Assembly: GCA_003521815.1 (NCBI GenBank)
Contig: DPHE01000048.1
Coordinates: forward strand, 74,941 to 92,824
Origin: Colwellia sp.
GTDB lineage: Bacteria > Pseudomonadota > Gammaproteobacteria > Enterobacterales > Alteromonadaceae
Reading direction: 5' to 3'
Length of the DNA: 17,884 bases
Made by a program: the position numbers and the translations under genes. Positions 6,684-13,367 of the stretch are shown in pieces (within the stretch, counting starts at the first letter, position 1; every line of letters starts with the position of its first letter). Under the pieces are notes generated by a model, which was not told the DNA's origin, did no database searches, and worked only from the letters and a program-made list of their open reading frames with translations.

Positions 6684-8771
6684 TTAATAAAGTTTAGCGT
6701 CAATCGCATTACGTTGAGAAAACCAATTGGTTGAGGTATTGCCATTACTTTCGATAAAACTTTTTAAATCTGGATAAGCATGTAATATGTCGACATTTTC
6801 AAGTGGATGTCTCCAATTTTCTTTTGAACCGGGGCTAATAGCCATTGCCCAAGGTAAACCGTTGTTAGTTTGATAGGTATGATTGGCCGATAGCTGTGTT
6901 ACATCGTCAGCAACACCGAACATACTAGTATCCGCCTTAGATGTTGGTATTTTATTTTTTAGATGAATCTCTAGTGTTCTACCAGGGTGATAAAATAGGT
7001 CACCGTGGTAAGCGTCTTCTTGAGCAAAGATAAAGGGGTTATAGGGGGCTTCTGGAAACTGCTCTAATGGAATAGGCGTTTTAAAAGGCACAGTCACATT
7101 AAAGGTCATTTGAGATGAATTACTGCAATTAACTTCAACACGATAATATGAACAGTTTTCAGCTAGCTGAATATGGTTATATAAATCATTGGTAATATTA
7201 ATCACTAAATGTTCTGTATTTTCTTCTACGACACTAGTTTCTTGCAACACACCATTAATTTCAAAACGCACCAATTCAGGGTTAACATTACGGGGTGAAA
7301 TATTATCCAATTGAATGGCAAAACCATTGTGGAAAGAAGCGCCTATTGCTTTTAACTCACCTTTGAATTCAATTTGCTTTACTTCATTTGACGTTGTTAA
7401 TAACAATGAAGAGTTCTGTAACATCACCACATCATTCATATCGTAATCACCTTGTTCAGGCCAACTGTCTTCAAAGGCGAGGTAGTAAGGTGTATCTTGT
7501 ATTTGGCTATTACCCGGATTCGTTACCAACATTTTATAGTCTTCCACTTCACCATCTGCTACACCACCACTGGCGACGATAGAAGTTATAGAGGTAAATC
7601 TAGCTCTAATCCAAGTAAAACCGTTCAAGGCACTGGTTGGTGTATTAACAAGCAATACTTCAGTGGTGTTATCCATATATTTATCTGAAATCAATTTTTC
7701 TTCCGATGAAAATATCCCATCACGATTCCAATCTCCCCATATATTGAGGTAGCCAGCACCGGTTGCTTTAACTTGAATAAGGCTATCACTACCCGCGAGT
7801 AATGGAGTTACGAAAGTTATGCCGTCATCTTGATCTATTTTTGGGTAGACATTGGCATTATGTTCAGTGGTTATGCTACTACCCAAATAGATATTGCTAA
7901 TACCGTGTCTGGCACCATTACTAAACAATGTAGTGCCATAACTGTCTGGTGCATCGCCATAGTCTGTTGTCGCAGCAATAGACTCATCAATAACCGGTGC
8001 AACGGCGCAACGGGCGCCATCGTTTTGTGACGAGTTAGGGCCATAGGAAAAAAAGGTCGCTTGAGGCGTTTGCTCTGCGATATCGATAATAAAGACAAAA
8101 CCATCAGCGTTACGACTGATATAAAAATTACCCTCAACATCAAAATAAACAGCGCCAAAGACACCGGTTACACCAGTCTGGCCTAACATAACTGAGTTGC
8201 CGTTAGTCACGTTTATTTGATGAAGCTGTCCAAGCCTATCTACACTGTAAGCAAAACCATTATCAGGATGAAAAGCAAGATCATAAATGTTGATCGATAA
8301 ATCTTGACCATTAATAACTTTGTTAACTTGGAGATATTCGTTTGATTTTATGTTAAGTGATACTTTATATAAGCCATAATCCACTCCTTTTTTATAAAAG
8401 TAATAGCTATTTTCATTGAGCGCTATATCACCAATATAAAAGTTTACTTCGGGGGTATTGATTAAGGTCAATGGCGTAGCCTGATAGTCATCGCCAATAC
8501 GAACTAGAGTGCCCCATTCATATCCCCAACCATAAATGTAGTTGTCATGAAAATTAAAACCAATGGCATTGATTTTATTAGTAGTGCCTAAATCACTCGA
8601 TAATAATGAGTAATCACCGGTAACTAGGTTTACCCCATAAAGTTGTGCCGTGTTATCTTGCATTAAAAAAGCGTTTGAAGGACAACTTCCGAAAGGGGCT
8701 GCAGCTATTGGACCATTAAAAATCATCAAACAAGCGATAAAAAAACGCTGAATACTTTTTGAATACAACAT
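6684..8771 (-). CDS. secreted LruC-domain protein with DUF6923-like and GEVED regions
   Basis: 695 aa from ATG 8771, which has AGAG seven bases upstream; an in-frame TTG at 8798 would add nine residues before the signal peptide and is less likely. Layout: signal peptide (MLYSKSIQRFFIACLM to about AAA, residues 1-25); an N-terminal repeat-rich beta region (about 28-255) of the DUF6923 type, with recurrent LYGVNLVTGDYS-like blades that suggest a propeller; DYGDAPDSYGT (about 270-280), GDWNRDGIF and GEVEDY (407-412), marking a GEVED domain; then the LruC signature FEDSWPEQGDYDMND (433-447) and a beta-rich C-terminal part to NAIDAKLY. Such proteins are exported and thought to be extracellular or surface-bound; the function is unknown. 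Aspartate-rich motifs suggest calcium binding. No PEP-CTERM or other sorting tail is seen. It is followed by a lipoprotein gene and preceded by the NO-sensor operon. Confidence 0.85.
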   Translation of the reverse strand: MLYSKSIQRFFIACLMIFNGPIAAAPFGSCPSNAFLMQDNTAQLYGVNLVTGDYSLLSSDLGTTNKINAIGFNFHDNYIYGWGYEWGTLVRIGDDYQATPLTLINTPEVNFYIGDIALNENSYYFYKKGVDYGLYKVSLNIKSNEYLQVNKVINGQDLSINIYDLAFHPDNGFAYSVDRLGQLHQINVTNGNSVMLGQTGVTGVFGAVYFDVEGNFYISRNADGFVFIIDIAEQTPQATFFSYGPNSSQNDGARCAVAPVIDESIAATTDYGDAPDSYGTTLFSNGARHGISNIYLGSSITTEHNANVYPKIDQDDGITFVTPLLAGSDSLIQVKATGAGYLNIWGDWNRDGIFSSEEKLISDKYMDNTTEVLLVNTPTSALNGFTWIRARFTSITSIVASGGVADGEVEDYKMLVTNPGNSQIQDTPYYLAFEDSWPEQGDYDMNDVVMLQNSSLLLTTSNEVKQIEFKGELKAIGASFHNGFAIQLDNISPRNVNPELVRFEINGVLQETSVVEENTEHLVINITNDLYNHIQLAENCSYYRVEVNCSNSSQMTFNVTVPFKTPIPLEQFPEAPYNPFIFAQEDAYHGDLFYHPGRTLEIHLKNKIPTSKADTSMFGVADDVTQLSANHTYQTNNGLPWAMAISPGSKENWRHPLENVDILHAYPDLKSFIESNGNTSTNWFSQRNAIDAKLY

Positions 8772-8899
8772 AAAAAAACTCTGCTCAATGTTTACCAATT
8801 ATTATTAATAGTTAAGCAAAAAGTATTCCATATTTTATTTTCTTATGTATCCGTACTTTGATTTGTTGTGGTTAGGCCGCTTGATACTAACGGAATAAA

Positions 8900-8924
8900 C
8901 GCCTATAAATTTAAGTGTTAGGCG
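8900..8924 (-). terminator. possible terminator hairpin after the kinase gene
   Basis: CGCCTA (8900-8905) pairs with TAGGCG (8919-8924) around a 13-base loop. Read on the minus strand the stem is followed by TTTATTCC, a weak T-rich tail, so it may act as an inefficient intrinsic terminator for the operon that ends at 9016. Confidence 0.35.
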
Positions 8925-8983
8925 ACAAATAAAAGTTTTAGTGATATTTAGTATTTACTCTCTAGGAGATAGAGTACTAGGTT

Positions 8984-9004
8984 GCCCTATTATTTCGATA
9001 GGGC
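8984..9004. terminator. hairpin directly after the kinase stop codon
   Basis: GCCCTAT (8984-8990) and ATAGGGC (8998-9004) form a perfect seven-base stem with loop TATTTCG, eleven bases past the end of the histidine kinase gene. On the minus strand no T run follows (AACCTAG), and on the plus strand only TTTAG follows, so this may protect or pause the transcript rather than terminate it alone. Confidence 0.4.
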
Positions 9005-9015
9005 TTTAGACGATA

Positions 9016-10008
9016 TTAAACGATTTTTTGGGGGACAAGGTTATCATAAGACAAGCCCCTTGGTTTTATTCGTTTTTCAATTGGTAAGGTTATTGTAAAG
9101 CAAGTCCCTTGGTTTATTTTACTTTCAACTGTAATTTTTCCACAATGTTTTTCCATAATTCCGTGTGATATCGATAAGCCTAACCCTGTACCAGCACCAA
9201 TATCTTTTGTAGTAAAAAAAGGATCGAAAATTTTATGTAAATTATCCTCAGCAATGCCTTTTCCATTATCCCTAATGGATATAATCACTTTATCTTGTTC
9301 ATGCGAGGACTTAATAAACAGATGCCCTTTTTTTTCACATGCCTGGGAAGCATTTATGAATAAAATAATGAACACTTGAATTAAGTCTGATGCTTCTCCA
9401 AATATGTTAGGGCAGTCATTTAATTCTAATGTGGTATCCATGGAATACTTTAACTCATTTTTAACCGCTTTAAGGCTATAATTAATACATTCATTTATGC
9501 TAAAAGATGTAAATTTATCATTACTTTTGTAAGAAATTTTTTTTAAATTTTCAACAATATGTTTAACGCGATGTAACCCTTCGAACGTATCTTTTAATAG
9601 TATAGGTATATCTTTTTTCAGATAGTCAGCATTGATTTTTTTATGAATTTGACGATATTGTTTCAGTAGCTCTGCTTCATTTAATTGCAAATCATTCGAA
9701 TTCATTATGTGATCATCTAATAAAAAAAAGTCGGTTAAATAATCATTTAAGCAAGAAATATTACTGTAGGAAAAACCAATAGGATTATTGATTTCATGAG
9801 CAATACCTGCGGTAAGCTGACCTAAGGAAGCCATTTTTTCTGACTGAATAAGCTGTTTTTGCATGACGTTCAGTTCATCAATAACCCCTTCGAGATGTAA
9901 AACGTTGTCGTATAGTTCTCGGGTTTTATCTTCAAGCAATTTTTCCGCTAATTCTCTTGCTTTTACTTCTCTTTTAAAAGCAATTTTATAAGCATCTGGC
10001 TGATTCAT
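9016..10008 (-). CDS. hnoK: soluble H-NOX-associated sensor histidine kinase
   Basis: Cytoplasmic histidine kinase of 330 aa with no membrane segment or PAS domain. A coiled coil (about 10-58) leads into the dimerisation helix with the H box QSEKMASLGQLTAGIAHEINNP, phospho-accepting H71. The ATP-binding domain has the N box (N219 in FINASQAC), G1 DNGKGIAEDN (247-256), the F box FDPFFTTK and G2 GAGTGLGLS (271-279). All catalytic motifs are intact. Its ATG overlaps the H-NOX stop by four bases (ATGA), with AAGGA upstream, so the two are made together. In Shewanella and Vibrio, H-NOX bound to NO inhibits the autophosphorylation of its partner kinase (HnoK/HahK/HqsK). By that precedent this kinase lacks its own sensor and takes its input from H-NOX. 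Likely targets are the neighbouring receiver proteins. The gene name follows that role and is an inference. Confidence 0.88.
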   Translation of the reverse strand: MNQPDAYKIAFKREVKARELAEKLLEDKTRELYDNVLHLEGVIDELNVMQKQLIQSEKMASLGQLTAGIAHEINNPIGFSYSNISCLNDYLTDFFLLDDHIMNSNDLQLNEAELLKQYRQIHKKINADYLKKDIPILLKDTFEGLHRVKHIVENLKKISYKSNDKFTSFSINECINYSLKAVKNELKYSMDTTLELNDCPNIFGEASDLIQVFIILFINASQACEKKGHLFIKSSHEQDKVIISIRDNGKGIAEDNLHKIFDPFFTTKDIGAGTGLGLSISHGIMEKHCGKITVESKINQGTCFTITLPIEKRIKPRGLSYDNLVPQKIV

Positions 10009-10556
10009 ATTTTATCCTTAAAAGAAATAATTAATTTACATTTTTCCGCTCCGTTATGCATACATTCTGGTTGGGTAATTTGCACCTCCTCACCAAAATG
10101 CGAGGCGGCGCTTAAAATCAAACCTTCTGACAAATAACACAACTTACGTTTAGAATGATAAAACATTACCAAATCACCATCCGGTGTTATTGAATAATCA
10201 AAACTTGGCAGATAAGCTTGAGGATAAACACGTTTAACTTCTTTATGAATCACCAAATCAATACTGAGTAAAAAATCTTTTAGATTATCAATATGAGACA
10301 AATTAGTTGGGCTGCTATTATATAAATGAATAAACAGATAACGTCCAAATGTTCTTACTAAGCGAGGGGTATCAATATTCGTTTTTTTCGACAATGCGCC
10401 AATTAATGCCGTCATCTCTGAATCATCATACTGCATCCCTTTAGTATAAATACCTTTAGATGATGGTTTTATCGTATCCAACAACTCATTCCATGTTTCA
10501 ATGCCCCATTTATCAATAACCATTTTTGATAAAGTGGTAAATATAGAACCTTGCAT
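10005..10556 (-). CDS. hnoX: H-NOX heme nitric-oxide sensor
   Basis: Stand-alone H-NOX (HNOB) domain, 183 aa, the normal length. The N-terminal MQGSIFTTLSKMVIDKWGIETW matches family starts. The proximal heme ligand is H104 (in LVIHKEVKRVYP), and the propionate-binding YxSxR motif is intact as Y133-S135-R137 (FYHSKRKL), so a heme protein that binds NO is expected. C140, C165 and C173, with H167 in ECMHNGAEKC, resemble the zinc/cysteine cluster of Vibrio and Shewanella H-NOX proteins, which has been linked to redox or NO-dependent switching. No distal tyrosine was assigned, so oxygen binding is not predicted with confidence. The ATG has AGGAG six bases upstream. It lies nine bases after the receiver gene and overlaps the kinase gene by four bases, forming a three-gene operon. 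Role: cytoplasmic NO sensing that controls the partner kinase. Confidence 0.95.
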   Translation of the reverse strand: MQGSIFTTLSKMVIDKWGIETWNELLDTIKPSSKGIYTKGMQYDDSEMTALIGALSKKTNIDTPRLVRTFGRYLFIHLYNSSPTNLSHIDNLKDFLLSIDLVIHKEVKRVYPQAYLPSFDYSITPDGDLVMFYHSKRKLCYLSEGLILSAASHFGEEVQITQPECMHNGAEKCKLIISFKDKI

Positions 10557-10565
10557 AACTAACTC

Positions 10566-10994
10566 CTAATGATGAACATTACCTTTCTTTAATACCACCT
10601 GCGCTAAACCTTCGTTAACAACACCTATTAATTCGTTATTATTCCAAGGTTTGTTAATAAATTTATGTGTTTTATCTAAGTTTAATGAGCCTACTGTAGA
10701 TTCAAAGTCAGCATAGCCACTTAACATAATACGATAAATTTTAGGGTGTAATTGCGAAACTTGCTGTAAAAGTTGGGCTCCATCCATTTTAGGCATGCGC
10801 ATATCAGAAATGATCAAACTTACAGGCTGCTTTTGCATTATCAACAATGCTTGTTCAGCGCTTTGAGCGACTAAAACTCGGTAAGTTTGACGGTAAAATA
10901 AACGCTGTAGTGATCTTAATATACAGGCTTCATCATCGACACATAAAATAGTCATGTCTGAATATAAATCGAGTTCACACTCTTTTTTTAACAT
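10566..10994 (-). CDS. stand-alone response-regulator receiver protein in the H-NOX operon
   Basis: 142-aa single REC domain. Visible phosphorylation site: acidic pair D20-D21 (CVDDE), phospho-acceptor D64 in IISDMRMPKMDG, S92 in LSGYAD, K115 in FINKPWNNNEL. After the REC domain only about ten residues remain (VVLKKGNVHH), so there is no output domain. The LSGYAD/KPWNNNEL style is typical of receivers joined to HD-GYP or sigma-54 outputs, and it is close to the receiver of the divergent regulator at 11319. It may act as a phosphate relay or sink for the H-NOX kinase, or bind a protein target. First gene of the operon; ATG has AAGGA eight bases upstream. The known Shewanella system uses REC-EAL and degenerate HD-GYP proteins (HnoB, HnoD); neither is encoded in the window. 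Confidence 0.87.
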   Translation of the reverse strand: MLKKECELDLYSDMTILCVDDEACILRSLQRLFYRQTYRVLVAQSAEQALLIMQKQPVSLIISDMRMPKMDGAQLLQQVSQLHPKIYRIMLSGYADFESTVGSLNLDKTHKFINKPWNNNELIGVVNEGLAQVVLKKGNVHH

Positions 10995-11318
10995 CTGTTC
11001 ATCCTTGTTTATTCACTCAATACTATAATCTTTATAGGATACATATTTTTATCATTTTATTATAAAACAAAGCAAAAAGTAAAAATTACGCTATTATTTC
11101 ATTGATTTAGGTTTTTAGTGATAAGGCTTTATTTATGTAGTATTGAGTTTTTCCTGTTAATTTTTACCGCGACAATAATTATGAGCTAAAATATCATATA
11201 TTGTAATCAGTAATAAATATATCAGAATAAATAATACTAAAGTAACTTTATTCACCTAAACAGGGATGTGATTGATTTTCAAAAAAATTATGTAATATGG
11301 ACTTTACTAGGGTGTGAT
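10995..11318. other. divergent promoter region between the H-NOX operon and the sigma-54 regulator
   Basis: About 320 bases, strongly AT-rich, with promoters for both directions. It holds a perfect 11-base inverted repeat (11015-11025 and 11138-11148), described separately. Possible -10-like TATAGT occurs on the minus strand near 11023-11030 before the receiver gene, but without a convincing -35. The part from 11268 could be read as a short N-terminal extension of the regulator. No sigma-54 promoter was seen. Confidence 0.5.
11015..11148. repeat. paired 11-base inverted sites in the divergent promoter
   Basis: ACTCAATACTA (11015-11025) and its exact reverse complement TAGTATTGAGT (11138-11148) are 112 bases apart. 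The left copy lies about 20 bases before the receiver gene start, the right copy about 170 bases before the regulator start. In short AT-rich sequence an 11-base perfect match by chance is uncommon but possible. They could be opposed binding sites for one regulator, possibly the sigma-54 activator itself. Confidence 0.45.
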
Positions 11319-12782
11319 ATGAAAAACATGAATAAACTGAGAATTTTATTTGTTGATGATGAAAAGTTAATACTAAGTTCTCTTAAACGTGTTGCGAGTA
11401 AATTAGACGCAGACATTATTACTGCAGAAAGTGGAGCTTTGGCACTTGAAGTATTTGCTAAGCTTCCGGTTGATGTGATTGTATCTGATATGAAAATGCC
11501 CAAGATGGATGGCATTCAATTACTTGAAAAAGTAGCTAAATTATCACCTGAAACAGTACGTATTGTATTAACCGGTTGTAATGATATGAGTATGGTTTTA
11601 TCTGCAATAAATCAAGGACGTGTATGGGGGTATCTGAAAAAACCTTGGGATAATAATGATTTAATTATTACCCTGAAACAGGCGCTGGAATTACAACAAA
11701 TATTAGCTGAGCGAACGCTAATGCGCCGCACAATTGATCAATTTCAGCAATACCGTAAAACAAAGTTTGAGGGATTTATTGGTGATTCAGTCCCTATGCA
11801 ATTTGTCTACTCTTGTATTGAACAATGTTCTTCAAGTAATGCCTCAGTTTTTATTACCGGCCCCAGCGGTTCAGGTAAGGAAGTTGCCGCGCAAGCAATT
11901 CACCGTTTAAGTAACAGAAGTAAAAATAGTTTTGTTGCACTTAATTGCGCAGCAATTCCATCAGAACTAATGGAGTCAGAAATTTTTGGACATATAAAAG
12001 GGGCTTTTTCTGGTGCCATATCCAATAGAAATGGTGCTGCCACACTTGCCGATGGAGGAAGTTTGTTTCTAGATGAGATTGGTGAAATGGATATTAATTT
12101 ACAGGCTAAATTACTGCGTTTTATTCAAACAGGCCAGTTTCAACGGGTCGGGAGTGGTAAAGTAGAGCAAGTAGATATACGGTTTATTTGTGCAACCAAT
12201 AGAGATCCATACATCGCAATAGCGGAACATAAATTACGAGAAGATTTATTTTATCGACTCAATGTCATATCAATATTTTTACCGCCTTTATGTGAGCGAG
12301 GTAATGACACCATACAACTTGCTACGCATTTTTTGAGCCACTACAGTAAAATTGAAGGTAAAGGTTTTGCAGGATTTTCTTTTATGGGGGAAAAACTGAT
12401 AAATGATTACCCTTGGCCTGGTAATGTTCGCCAGCTACAAAATATTATTCACAGTGCGGTGGTTATGTCTGAAGGGCCGTTGATTTCAGATACCATTTTA
12501 AAACAACAGCTAACGCGGCATTTTAATCCATCAAGTTCAGTGTCTATTTTATCCAAGGAAAAGTCACTCTATGGTGTGCAAGGTCAAAAGAGTACTAAAC
12601 CAAATAATGGTAACCAAACGGATACAGAAATCATTTCTTTAGAAAAAGTTGAACGTTATGCGATAGAGCAAGCCATCCTAGTTTGCCAGGATAATATTGT
12701 AAAAGCGGCTAGTGAACTTGGGGTAAGCCCTTCAACGTTGTATAGAAAAATTCAACAATGGGAAACTGAAACTGCTGAATAG
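11319..12782 (+). CDS. sigma-54-dependent response regulator (REC-AAA+-Fis), HnoC-like
   Basis: NtrC-family activator, 487 aa from ATG 11319, which has AGGG six bases upstream. A GTG at 11268 would add 17 residues but has a poor binding site. REC domain: DD at 13-14, phospho-acceptor D57 (VSDMKMPKMDG), T85, K108 in KKPWDNNDL. AAA+ domain: Walker A GPSGSGKE (181-188), the sigma-54 contact loop GAFSGA (228-233, Ser in place of the usual Thr), Walker B FLDEIGE (250-256), arginine-finger region REDLFYRLN. C-terminal Fis-type helix-turn-helix (about 450-480, KAASELGVSPSTLYRKI). Divergent from the H-NOX operon, in the place and domain order of HnoC in Shewanella, so it is probably a phosphorylation target of the H-NOX kinase that works with RpoN. 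Target genes are not known; the adjacent exopolysaccharide and LruC units are candidates. The link to HnoC is inference from context and architecture. Confidence 0.92.
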   Translation: MKNMNKLRILFVDDEKLILSSLKRVASKLDADIITAESGALALEVFAKLPVDVIVSDMKMPKMDGIQLLEKVAKLSPETVRIVLTGCNDMSMVLSAINQGRVWGYLKKPWDNNDLIITLKQALELQQILAERTLMRRTIDQFQQYRKTKFEGFIGDSVPMQFVYSCIEQCSSSNASVFITGPSGSGKEVAAQAIHRLSNRSKNSFVALNCAAIPSELMESEIFGHIKGAFSGAISNRNGAATLADGGSLFLDEIGEMDINLQAKLLRFIQTGQFQRVGSGKVEQVDIRFICATNRDPYIAIAEHKLREDLFYRLNVISIFLPPLCERGNDTIQLATHFLSHYSKIEGKGFAGFSFMGEKLINDYPWPGNVRQLQNIIHSAVVMSEGPLISDTILKQQLTRHFNPSSSVSILSKEKSLYGVQGQKSTKPNNGNQTDTEIISLEKVERYAIEQAILVCQDNIVKAASELGVSPSTLYRKIQQWETETAE

Positions 12783-12936
12783 TCGTTGTTTTTAAATTTC
12801 AAATGAATACCCACTAGAGTGGCACAATGCGAAAAGAGGTTAACACGCAGCATTGGTATATGTTCTTTTTTATATAATAACTAATAAATACAAAGAGTTG
12901 GTTTTATTTTTTAATATTGGAATAGATCTTGAATAC

Positions 12937-12964
12937 TTAACGTTAGGATGCGTCATAACGTTAA
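12937..12964. promoter_or_regulatory. two TAACGTTA palindromes, candidate operator
   Basis: TTAACGTTA (12937-12945) and its exact reverse complement TAACGTTAA (12956-12964) flank ten bases. Each arm contains the 8-base palindrome TAACGTTA, so the same site recurs 18 bases apart, about two helical turns. The repeat overlaps the first possible ATG (12948) of the downstream gene, which fits an operator or 5' leader more than coding sequence. Confidence 0.5.
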
Positions 12965-12983
12965 ATATTTCAGGTCAGTTCTT

Positions 12984-13334
12984 ATGGGATTCAGTCGCTT
13001 AAAGCAAAGTTTACAACCTTATTTTCAATTTCACTCTAATGCAGCTTGGTTGTTTTGCGCTCAAATATTTGCCAAAATTGCTAGAATAATCATCATTGCT
13101 GTATTAGCCGCGTTACCCATCATCATCGTTAATACCTATTGCATCTTTGAGCAGGCAAAAGGTTCCTACACCAATGAAACTATAACACGATTAGTTTTTC
13201 TGCTTATTACTGTCTCAATGCTTGTTATTTTAACACCAGAACAAGCTATGTATTTTACCATTGTTTACTTTTTAGCAGCCTTGGATGGCGTTTTACGCTT
13301 TATTTTGGTGACGCAATACAAACTAGAGTTTTAA
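12984..13334 (+). CDS. small hypothetical membrane protein
   Basis: 116 aa from ATG 12984, which has AGG nine bases upstream. An in-frame ATG at 12948 would add 12 residues but lies in the loop of an inverted repeat without a spaced ribosome binding site. Three hydrophobic segments are visible: about 32-54 (IARIIIIAVLAALPIIIVNTY), 70-84 (LVFLLITVSMLVIL) and 88-108 (AMYFTIVYFLAAL). The last two are joined by a short TPEQ turn. No known family or motif was recognised. It ends 33 bases before a GT2 glycosyltransferase on the same strand, so the two are probably co-transcribed and it may be a membrane partner for it. Existence is supported by position and clear hydrophobic pattern only. Confidence 0.62.
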   Translation: MGFSRLKQSLQPYFQFHSNAAWLFCAQIFAKIARIIIIAVLAALPIIIVNTYCIFEQAKGSYTNETITRLVFLLITVSMLVILTPEQAMYFTIVYFLAALDGVLRFILVTQYKLEF

Positions 13335-13367
13335 TTTTAATGTAATTATTTAACGGAAGAAAATTTC

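Larger units (their letters stand above)
8799..9015. other. intergenic region with hairpins between the NO-sensor operon and the LruC gene
   Basis: Contains two hairpin-forming inverted repeats (8900-8924 and 8984-9004) plus a shorter imperfect one around 8955-8976. They lie just downstream of the kinase gene and upstream of the LruC gene, so they could end the kinase transcript and the region probably also holds the promoter of the LruC unit. No clear -10/-35 or sigma-54 element was found for the LruC gene. Confidence 0.45.

Noticed and set aside
7871..8164. 97-residue open frame inside the LruC gene on the same strand
   Set aside because: Lies within the strongly supported LruC coding frame, with no ribosome binding site or recognisable protein.
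8871..8924. GTTAGGC repeats near 8871 and 8917 that look like integron attC core sites
   Set aside because: Both copies have the same orientation, no matching RYYYAAC partner at a proper distance, no L boxes and no integrase or cassette array. Better read as part of a hairpin.
12811..12822. CCACTAGAGTGG as a terminator for the sigma-54 regulator gene
   Set aside because: Stem of four to five pairs with a minimal loop and no following T run.
12820..12835. Second TGGCAC element downstream of the sigma-54 regulator gene
   Set aside because: The expected TTGC is absent at the right spacing (GAAA follows the five spacer bases), so it is not a credible sigma-54 promoter.
12918..12933. TGG-N8-TTGAA before the small membrane protein as a sigma-54 promoter
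   Set aside because: The -24 element keeps only TGG and the conserved C of the -12 element is A; too weak to claim.
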